NCBI GenBank assembly: GCA_913776675.1
Contig: CAJYRE010000200.1
Span: 1 to 5,244, forward strand
DNA length: 5,244 nt
Origin: Rhizobiaceae bacterium
GTDB taxonomy: Bacteria; Pseudomonadota; Alphaproteobacteria; Rhizobiales; Rhizobiaceae
Reading direction: 5' to 3'
Shown: in pieces, positions 1-4,528 of the stretch
How the letters are laid out: each line of letters opens with the position of its first letter
How positions within the stretch are numbered: the stretch's first letter is position 1
Program-made: the position numbers and the translations under genes
Notes under the pieces: generated by a model
Seen by the model: the letters and a program-made list of their open reading frames with translations, nothing else
The model's database searches: none
Told to the model about the DNA's origin: nothing

Positions 1-1263
1 GCGGTCGGTCAGGGCGTGGACCTCGCGCTTGGCCTGCTCCTCGGCGCCGGCATCGCCCGTCTCGCCGGCGCGGTGCAGCCCGTCGAGGACCTGGACGATC
101 AGCTCGCCGACCTTCTTGAACTCGGCGACGCCGAAGCCGCGGGAGGTCGCCGCCGGGGTGCCGAGGCGAATGCCCGAGGTGATGGTCGGCTTCTGCGGGT
201 CGAACGGCACGCCATTCTTGTTGCAGGTGATGCCGGCGCGGGTCAGCGCGGCCTCGGCCGCCTTGCCGGTCAGCTCCTTGGCGCGCAGGTCCACCAGCAT
301 CAGGTGGTTGTCGGTGCCGCCAGACACGATGTCCAGACCACCCTTGATGAGCGTTTCCGACAGCGCCTTGGCGTTCTTGACGATCTGAGCCGCATAGTCC
401 TTGAACTCCGGCTGCAAAGCTTCACCAAAGGCAACAGCCTTGGCAGCAATCACATGCATCAGCGGACCGCCCTGAAGGCCGGGGAACACCGCCGAGTTGA
501 ACTTCTTGGCCAGATCCTCCTCATTGGTCAGGATCATGCCGCCACGTGGGCCACGCAGTGACTTGTGGGTCGTGGTGGTGGCAACATGGCAATGCGGGAA
601 TGGTGACGGATGCTGGCCACCAGCCACCAGACCGGCGATATGGGCCATATCGACCATCAAATATGCGCCGACTTCATCGGCGATTTCGCGGAAACGCTTC
701 CAGTCCCAGATGCGGGAATAGGCTGTGCCACCCGCAATGATGAGCTTTGGCTTATGCTTGCGGGCCGATTCGGCAACCGCGTCCATATCCAGCAGGTTAT
801 CGCCTTCGCGCACACCGTAAGACACAACGTTGAACCACTTGCCGGACATATTGACTGGCGAGCCGTGAGTCAAATGCCCCCCGGAGTTCAGGTCAAGGCC
901 CATGAATGTATCGCCGGGCTGCAACAGCGCCAGAAACACAGCCTGATTCATCTGGGAACCGGAATTGGGCTGCACGTTGGCGAAATTAACACCAAACAGC
1001 TTCTTGGCGCGTTCAATGGCCAGCTCTTCGGCAATATCAACAAACTGGCAGCCGCCGTAATAGCGCTTGCCCGGATAGCCTTCGGCATATTTGTTGGTCA
1101 TGATCGAGCCTTGCGCTTCCAGAACGGCGCGCGAGACAATGTTTTCCGACGCGATCAATTCGATCTCATGACGTTGGCGACCGAGCTCCTTCTCAATCGC
1201 GCCAAAGATTTCCGGATCCGAGTCGGCAAGTGAGCGAGAAAAGAAAGCATCGGTATTGGTCAT
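1..1263 (-). CDS. glyA: Serine hydroxymethyltransferase GlyA, 3' end cut by window edge
   Basis: Cytosolic PLP enzyme that interconverts serine plus tetrahydrofolate with glycine plus 5,10-methylene-tetrahydrofolate; it is the main source of one-carbon units and glycine. The visible 421 codons begin [20 protein letters not shown] and contain the family landmarks: ELIASEN near residues 35-41, [15 protein letters not shown] at 57-71, [10 protein letters not shown] at 97-106, [11 protein letters not shown] at 204-214, and [13 protein letters not shown] at 230-242, in which Lys234 is the expected PLP Schiff-base lysine. [14 protein letters not shown] lies at 363-376. The family is usually about 415-435 residues, so only a few C-terminal residues should be missing. 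The ATG at 1263 is supported by AGGAG nine bases upstream. Composition changes sharply inside the gene: positions 1-300 have nearly all-G/C third positions while the rest does not, yet the frame is intact. Identity is certain; the origin of the C-terminal part is open. Confidence 0.97.
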   Translation of the reverse strand, partial: MTNTDAFFSRSLADSDPEIFGAIEKELGRQRHEIELIASENIVSRAVLEAQGSIMTNKYAEGYPGKRYYGGCQFVDIAEELAIERAKKLFGVNFANVQPNSGSQMNQAVFLALLQPGDTFMGLDLNSGGHLTHGSPVNMSGKWFNVVSYGVREGDNLLDMDAVAESARKHKPKLIIAGGTAYSRIWDWKRFREIADEVGAYLMVDMAHIAGLVAGGQHPSPFPHCHVATTTTHKSLRGPRGGMILTNEEDLAKKFNSAVFPGLQGGPLMHVIAAKAVAFGEALQPEFKDYAAQIVKNAKALSETLIKGGLDIVSGGTDNHLMLVDLRAKELTGKAAEAALTRAGITCNKNGVPFDPQKPTITSGIRLGTPAATSRGFGVAEFKKVGELIVQVLDGLHRAGETGDAGAEEQAKREVHALTDR

Positions 1264-1272
1264 GATCGCAGT

Positions 1273-1277
1273 CTCCT
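1273..1277 (-). promoter_or_regulatory. Ribosome binding site of glyA
   Basis: On the minus strand AGGAG stands nine bases before the ATG at 1263. It is the best Shine-Dalgarno match nearby and fixes the glyA start at MTNTDAF. Confidence 0.75.
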
Positions 1278-1291
1278 GAAAGCGTGGATGC

Positions 1292-1314
1292 TCCGGCGTA
1301 TTAACGCCCCCGGA
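1292..1314 (-). other. Hairpin in the glyA leader
   Basis: An inverted repeat pairs GGCGT (1295-1299) with ACGCC (1304-1308) around a four-base loop. It is extended by TCC (1292-1294) with GGA (1312-1314) across a three-base bulge. It lies about 30 bases before the glyA start, just upstream of the Shine-Dalgarno, so in the transcript it could affect translation. I do not recognise it as a known riboswitch class. A weak TTGACC/TGTCTT promoter-like pair lies further upstream, in the minus strand around 1327-1355. Confidence 0.35.
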
Positions 1315-1389
1315 CCTCAAGAGCAAGACAACAGAACGACATTTGCAGGTCAAAGAACGCGAGATGGCTCTGGATTGTTATCATCCGGC

Positions 1390-1401
1390 GGCTGCGCAGC
1401 C
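1390..1401. repeat. Perfect 12-base palindrome GGCTGCGCAGCC
   Basis: The self-complementary sequence GGCTGCGCAGCC lies just beyond the T-run of the transpeptidase terminator and about 125 bases upstream of the glyA start. It could be a second termination hairpin (it has no loop of its own unless the centre opens) or an operator for glyA. Only the palindrome itself is seen. Confidence 0.4.
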
Positions 1402-1406
1402 ATGAC

Positions 1407-1435
1407 AAAAGGCCGCACCCTTTTGAGGTACGGCC
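1407..1435 (-). terminator. Rho-independent terminator of the L,D-transpeptidase gene
   Basis: Read on the minus strand, GGCCGTACC pairs with GGTGCGGCC (plus-strand arms 1427-1435 and 1411-1419; one G-U pair) across a seven-base loop. A run of four T follows (1407-1410). It starts about 30 bases after the transpeptidase stop codon, the expected place for an intrinsic terminator. It suggests that glyA is transcribed mainly from its own promoter in 1264-1406. Confidence 0.75.
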
Positions 1436-1466
1436 CTTCATTCAAAATATTGATGCTACACCGGGC

Positions 1467-2795
1467 TTATTGCTGCGGCAGATTGTCGTCTTCAATACGA
1501 CCGGAATTCTGCTCAACACCAATGTTGGTTTGCAGCGCAAGCTGCGCATCGCCATCGCGCTGATAGATGTCATCCCGGAATTGGACGATGTTATCCTTGG
1601 CAGACCATGCCGTAATATAAACGATGTAAACAGGCACTTCCTGCGCCAGCTTGATGATGGTGTTCTGGCGCGTGGAAATGACACGCTCGATTTGCTGACG
1701 GGGCCAGCCGGGCGTGTCCTTCAGCAACCAGGTGGTGAGATCGCGCACATTCTGAACACGCATACAGCCAGACGATTCAAACCGCATCAGCTTGTTGAAC
1801 AGACCCTGCTGCGGCGTATCGTGCAGATATTCATTGTTCGGATTGTGGAAGTTGATCTTCGTCGAGGCCATGGCGTTGATTTTGCCGGGATCCTGACGGA
1901 ACATCAGGTTCGGAGCCTTGGGCGCATTCCAATCCACTGTTTCAGGGGCGACTTCCTGCCCCTTGCCATCGAAAAGGCGGATATTGTTGCGCGCCAGATA
2001 GGTCGGATCCTTGCGCATCAGCGGCACGATGTCTTTCTCGACAATCGAGCGCGGCGCAGTCCAATACGGATTGAGGATGACCTCATAGATCTTGGAATTA
2101 ATAGTATGTGTTGGCCGATCAATACGGCCCACAATCGCGTTGGTGTGCAAGGCAACCCGGCCATTTTCAACCGCTTCAATCGACATGGACGGAATATTGA
2201 CCATGACGAAACGCGGCCCCAGATCGCCAGACATCGACTGCAAGCGCACCAGATTGGTGTTCAACTGGTTGAGACGCACATCGGCAGAGATATTCATCGC
2301 CTTCAATGTGTATTCGCCCAGAGCGCCATCGGTTGGCAGACCGTGACGTGCCTGAAAACGCTTCACAGCCCCATCAACATAAGTATCAAAGGAATTGGAC
2401 ATGCCCGCTTCGCGGCCAAGATCGCCGGAAATCATCAGGCGCTGACGCAAGACCTGCACACTGGGATCAATCACACCAAGCTTCAGCTTAACGGTGGGGT
2501 TGACCTGCGGCCAGCCGCCATTGGCAACGATCTGCTGGTAGGCCTGAATGGCAGCCTGCAAATTGGGCATATTGCTCTGGCTGAGCATGGGAATATTGGA
2601 CGTGACAACGGCGGTTGCACGCGATGACTGTGAGTCAAACTGATCATCCCAATTGCCGCGGCTGCGCGCATTGATTAATTCATCAACAGCAGATTGAGCC
2701 AAAGCCTGTCCAGCGATCGCAGACACGCCTGCCATGGCTGCTCCTCTGAGAAGCGCCCGACGCGAGACCTCAACCAATTTTGTCCTATCTGCCAT
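1467..2795 (-). CDS. Murein L,D-transpeptidase, YkuD domain, Tat-type signal (LdtP-like)
   Basis: Exported 442-residue enzyme predicted to form or exchange peptidoglycan cross-links by L,D-transpeptidation in the periplasm. The N-terminus carries SRRALLRG at residues 11-18, a twin-arginine motif, then a hydrophobic stretch ending ALA-QS near residue 33, consistent with Tat export and signal peptidase cleavage. A peptidoglycan-binding domain of the PG_binding_1 type fits about 102-168 (VLRQRL, VKRFQARHGLPTDGALG). The YkuD catalytic domain spans about 195-395, with YLHDTP (His325) and FESSGCMRVQN (catalytic Cys344, Arg346). The long insert between N-terminus and catalytic core resembles the YcbB-like branch. 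The C-terminal tail after about 400 is polar. The ATG at 2795 is preceded by a weak AGGGA. The gene lies downstream of the MarR-type regulator on the same strand, as in the LdtR-LdtP pair of Candidatus Liberibacter asiaticus. It ends in its own terminator. Family assignment is secure; substrate and linkage type are not shown. Confidence 0.93.
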   Translation of the reverse strand: MADRTKLVEVSRRALLRGAAMAGVSAIAGQALAQSAVDELINARSRGNWDDQFDSQSSRATAVVTSNIPMLSQSNMPNLQAAIQAYQQIVANGGWPQVNPTVKLKLGVIDPSVQVLRQRLMISGDLGREAGMSNSFDTYVDGAVKRFQARHGLPTDGALGEYTLKAMNISADVRLNQLNTNLVRLQSMSGDLGPRFVMVNIPSMSIEAVENGRVALHTNAIVGRIDRPTHTINSKIYEVILNPYWTAPRSIVEKDIVPLMRKDPTYLARNNIRLFDGKGQEVAPETVDWNAPKAPNLMFRQDPGKINAMASTKINFHNPNNEYLHDTPQQGLFNKLMRFESSGCMRVQNVRDLTTWLLKDTPGWPRQQIERVISTRQNTIIKLAQEVPVYIVYITAWSAKDNIVQFRDDIYQRDGDAQLALQTNIGVEQNSGRIEDDNLPQQ

Positions 2796-2944
2796 TTTCC
2801 AATTTCCCTAACGATCTGCTGATCACCACACGCCTAGGCCGCACTTGTGAAACGCATGAGGCTTTTTCGTCAATGCGGCGGGCTTTTTTCGCACACGCAC
2901 ACATTCCTTATCACTCATGCTACATAGCCTTTCCGGCTGACATA

Positions 2945-2972
2945 TCAATATGGCTAAAGCTTGTCTGGTCAA
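2945..2972 (-). promoter_or_regulatory. Candidate sigma-70 promoter for the L,D-transpeptidase gene
   Basis: On the minus strand TTGACC (2972-2967) is followed after 16 bases by TATTGA (2950-2945), a fair -35 and a weak -10. If real, transcription would start near 2938 and leave a leader of about 140 bases. A poor -10 fits a promoter that needs an activator, and two overlapping inverted repeats lie directly upstream at 2975-2993. This is pattern matching only. Confidence 0.3.
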
Positions 2973-2974
2973 AA

Positions 2975-2993
2975 ACAGTCACGACACTGTGTC
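2975..2993. promoter_or_regulatory. Overlapping inverted repeats next to the candidate -35, possible operator
   Basis: ACAGT (2975-2979) and ACTGT (2986-2990) form a five-base inverted repeat with a six-base spacer. GACAC (2983-2987) and GTGTC (2989-2993) form another around a single base. The site abuts the candidate -35 and would be centred about 45-50 bases before the inferred start, where activators often bind. The link to the neighbouring MarR-type regulator is inference. Confidence 0.3.
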
Positions 2994-3037
2994 CAACATT
3001 CAACAGTTGCGTCGTTTTTTGGCCATGACGTTGCCAC

Positions 3038-3051
3038 TGCGCTTTCGCGCA
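3038..3051. repeat. Short hairpin TGCGC-GAAA-GCGCA (minus strand)
   Basis: Read on the minus strand, a perfect five-base-pair stem closes a GAAA tetraloop, a stable RNA loop of the GNRA type. It sits about 105 bases after the regulator stop codon with no T-run behind it, so it is more likely a transcript 3'-end stabiliser or chance structure than an intrinsic terminator. Confidence 0.35.
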
Positions 3052-3083
3052 TCGCCACATCAGCCGGGTTGTGTGCGGTGGCC

Positions 3084-3102
3084 GGGTGCATATTCTGCAC
3101 CC
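3084..3102. promoter_or_regulatory. Perfect 7-base inverted repeat GGGTGCA-N5-TGCACCC, candidate operator
   Basis: GGGTGCA (3084-3090) and TGCACCC (3096-3102) are exact reverse complements separated by TATTC, giving a 19-base site of the size typical for a MarR-family dimer. It lies 54 bases after the regulator stop and about 290 bases before the transpeptidase start. It lacks the T-run expected of an intrinsic terminator on either strand. Binding by the adjacent regulator is inferred. Confidence 0.4.
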
Positions 3103-3131
3103 ACGCCAGTCTCCGTCAGGAAGATGTCACG

Positions 3132-3147
3132 GATCCGGATTCGGATC
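3132..3147. repeat. Six-base-pair hairpin just after the regulator stop codon
   Basis: GATCCG (3132-3137) and CGGATC (3142-3147) are perfect reverse complements around a GATT loop, nine bases after the regulator stop codon. The same stretch can be read as three tandem near-copies of a GGATNN hexamer from 3131 (GGATCC, GGATTC, GGATCG). No T-run follows on the minus strand, so it is not a convincing intrinsic terminator. Confidence 0.4.
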
Positions 3148-3155
3148 GGCAGACA

Positions 3156-3668
3156 TTACATCCGGTAGGCAATCGTATCGTTCCAGAAACGATCAAGACG
3201 CTGCAGCAGCTTGTTCATCTGGTTGAACTCGTCAGTGCCGATGCCGCCAACCTTCTGGATGGAGCCAACGTGGCGCTCGTACAGGCGGGCAACGGTTTCA
3301 GCGATGTCCTGACCTTCCGGTGTCAGCGAAATACGCACCGAGCGGCGATCAACCCGTGAGCGGGCGTGATTGATGAATCCAAGGTCTACCAGCTTCTTGA
3401 CATTGTAGGACACGTTGGAGCCGAGGTAGTAACCACGCGAGCGCAACTCACCAGCCGTCAGTTCGGAATTGCCGATGTTGAACAGCAGCAGAGCCTGTAC
3501 GGCGTTCACATCATTGCGACCCTGACGGTCGAATTCATCCTTGATCACATCAAGCAGACGGCGATGCAGACGCTCTACCAGATGCAACGAGTCAAGATAG
3601 AGAGAACGGATCGCCTGCTCTTCCTGATCAACGGCGGAAACCTGTGCTTTCATATTGGTGTTGGTCAT
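3156..3668 (-). CDS. ldtR: MarR-family winged-helix regulator, LdtR-like
   Basis: Cytosolic DNA-binding protein of 170 residues, expected to act as a dimer. N-terminal helices (about 15-50) are followed by a winged helix-turn-helix at about 54-118: NAVQALLLFNIG, ELTAGELRSRGY, a recognition helix GSNVSYNVKKLVDLGFI (83-99), and a wing HARSRVDRRSVRISLTPEG (101-119) with the DRR/TPEG pattern of the MarR family. A C-terminal helix (about 120-165) would complete dimerisation. I chose ATG at 3668 (MTNTNMKAQ) because GAGG lies nine bases upstream; an in-frame GTG at 3683 has no good ribosome site. The next gene on the same strand is a YkuD L,D-transpeptidase, the arrangement in which Candidatus Liberibacter LdtR activates ldtP and affects osmotic tolerance; the symbol rests on that synteny. 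A long AT-rich tract near 3741-3775 upstream is the likeliest promoter area, though no clean -35/-10 is visible. Confidence 0.9.
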   Translation of the reverse strand: MTNTNMKAQVSAVDQEEQAIRSLYLDSLHLVERLHRRLLDVIKDEFDRQGRNDVNAVQALLLFNIGNSELTAGELRSRGYYLGSNVSYNVKKLVDLGFINHARSRVDRRSVRISLTPEGQDIAETVARLYERHVGSIQKVGGIGTDEFNQMNKLLQRLDRFWNDTIAYRM

Positions 3669-3844
3669 CTCTGTCAGCCTCACTGTTTTGGGTGGCGGTT
3701 ATGTTTGTTTTCACCCGCCTTGAGACCGACAATATCGAATACCCATAAAATTCTATTTAAAACGCAAGCTTAACAGAGACTTACCATTCATGGAGCTTGT
3801 ATCAGGGTAAACCAAATCTTAGTCCCGCTTTTGGACACCCCCAC

Positions 3845-3866
3845 AAAAACAGGCCAAAGCGCCTGC
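3845..3866 (-). terminator. Rho-independent terminator of the small membrane-protein gene
   Basis: On the minus strand CAGGC (3865-3861) pairs with GCCTG (3854-3850) around a six-base loop, with a possible extra G-U pair, and is followed by five T (3849-3845). It lies about ten bases after the membrane-protein stop, so that gene and the regulator are probably separate transcription units. The stem is short. Confidence 0.6.
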
Positions 3867-3875
3867 AAATAAAGC

Positions 3876-4289
3876 TCAGGCGCGGCCTCGTTTCTCCAGC
3901 AAAATCGCCAGGCGAAAGGCCAGATAAACGACGGCCACAATGATGTGAAAAGCGATGAGCAGCGGATTTTCACCAAAAATATGCGGCCACACTCCATACA
4001 TCAGGATCTGTCCCAAGGCCCCCATGGACCAGATCACAGGCCCCCAGGAAACCGTCATCCACAGACCAATGCCGGCCACCGGAAAAATCACCGCCAGAGA
4101 GCATGTTGCAATCCGCCATGGCACAGTCAAAAGATCAAAGCGCGCCAGACCATTGTGCGAATAGCCAACCAGCATGGCCCAAAACTCTATGCCCAGCCAG
4201 AGGCCGATAAAGGCAAGAATGCGCAGAAACACCACGAACAGGACATCCGTGATACTGAACTTCGGAGGGTGAACGGTATCATCAATCAT
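3876..4289 (-). CDS. Small four-helix inner-membrane protein, DUF6163-like
   Basis: Predicted 137-residue integral membrane protein of unknown function. Four hydrophobic segments are visible at about residues 16-43, 56-78, 82-102 and 109-131, with a short polar N-terminus (MIDDTVHPPKFS) and a basic C-terminus (EKRGRA), giving an in-in topology by the positive-inside rule. No catalytic motif is seen. Proteins of this size and pattern next to the LdtR-type regulator and hemB in Hyphomicrobiales are, as I recall, grouped as DUF6163; I could not verify this. The ATG at 4289 was chosen because hydrophobic domain structure starts soon after it, but no Shine-Dalgarno is visible. The frame stays open to an ATG at 4427, which would add 46 residues including a duplicated FWEGAL repeat, so the start is uncertain. 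The gene is divergent from hemB and has its own terminator. Confidence 0.75.
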   Translation of the reverse strand: MIDDTVHPPKFSITDVLFVVFLRILAFIGLWLGIEFWAMLVGYSHNGLARFDLLTVPWRIATCSLAVIFPVAGIGLWMTVSWGPVIWSMGALGQILMYGVWPHIFGENPLLIAFHIIVAVVYLAFRLAILLEKRGRA

Positions 4290-4323
4290 GCGGGCAGAAT
4301 AACCGCATTGCGTGATGACCGCC

Positions 4324-4359
4324 AGAGCGCCTTCCCAGAAAAGAGCGCCTTCCCAGAAA
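4324..4359. repeat. Perfect 18-base tandem duplication
   Basis: Two adjacent identical 18-base units occupy 4324-4341 and 4342-4359 (unit AGAGCGCCTTCCCAGAAA). They lie 35 bases upstream of the chosen start of the membrane-protein gene. As 18 is a multiple of three, they keep the upstream-extended frame open, where they read FWEGAL twice. This looks like a recent replication-slippage event. Confidence 0.85.
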
Positions 4360-4517
4360 GATGCGCCTGATTGAAACAGGCGTATACGCCATCGGGTCAG
4401 GGTGTCGCAGTGGGCAAAGGTCACCATTCATGCTAGGCCCTGGATCCAGAAACAGACTCGACACGGCAAACGCAGCACAACTGCGACCTTGCCAGAATCG
4501 CCATCGGGCAAAGACTT

Positions 4518-4522
4518 GGAGG
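4518..4522 (+). promoter_or_regulatory. Ribosome binding site of hemB
   Basis: GGAGG stands six bases before the ATG at 4529, a strong Shine-Dalgarno with good spacing. It decides the hemB start over the in-frame ATG 16 codons downstream. Confidence 0.8.
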
Positions 4523-4528
4523 CCTTGG

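Larger units (their letters stand above)
2796..3155 (-). promoter_or_regulatory. Non-coding 360-base regulatory region upstream of the L,D-transpeptidase gene
   Basis: No convincing gene on either strand. The stretch separates the regulator stop (3156) from the transpeptidase ATG (2795) and contains several inverted repeats: 3132-3147, 3084-3102, 3038-3051 and 2975-2993. It also holds a promoter-like pair near 2945-2972 and two near-identical A-rich repeats at 2860-2869 and 2881-2891. Orthologous LdtR proteins act on the ldtP promoter, so this is the natural place for the control elements. That reading is inference. Confidence 0.5.
4290..4528. promoter_or_regulatory. Divergent intergenic region between the membrane-protein gene and hemB
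   Basis: It should carry the start signals of both flanking genes. It contains the 18-base tandem duplication (4324-4359), a 10-base palindrome CTGGATCCAG (4440-4449), and a loose inverted repeat TTGCC (4489-4493)/GGCAA (4507-4511) just before hemB. No strong -35/-10 pair was recognised in either direction. Confidence 0.4.

Noticed and set aside
16..1233. Plus-strand open frames (16-561 and 610-1233) opposite glyA
   Set aside because: Antisense shadows; glyA is certain on the minus strand, and the high GC3 at 1-300 removes stop codons on the other strand.
1470..2627. Long plus-strand open frame (385 codons) opposite the L,D-transpeptidase gene
   Set aside because: It is the antisense shadow of a well-supported gene with catalytic motifs; its translation has no recognisable domain or ribosome site.
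2978..3061. Possible small peptide gene of about 27 codons on the minus strand between the regulator and transpeptidase genes
   Set aside because: No Shine-Dalgarno, odd composition with several Cys/Trp, and it overlaps the inverted repeats; more likely chance.
3038..3147. Hairpins after the regulator stop as intrinsic terminators
   Set aside because: None is followed by a T-run on the minus strand, so they are listed as repeats instead.
3669..3683. GTG start at 3683 for the MarR-type regulator
   Set aside because: No ribosome site upstream of it, whereas the ATG at 3668 has GAGG at nine bases; five extra residues would not match the usual family start.
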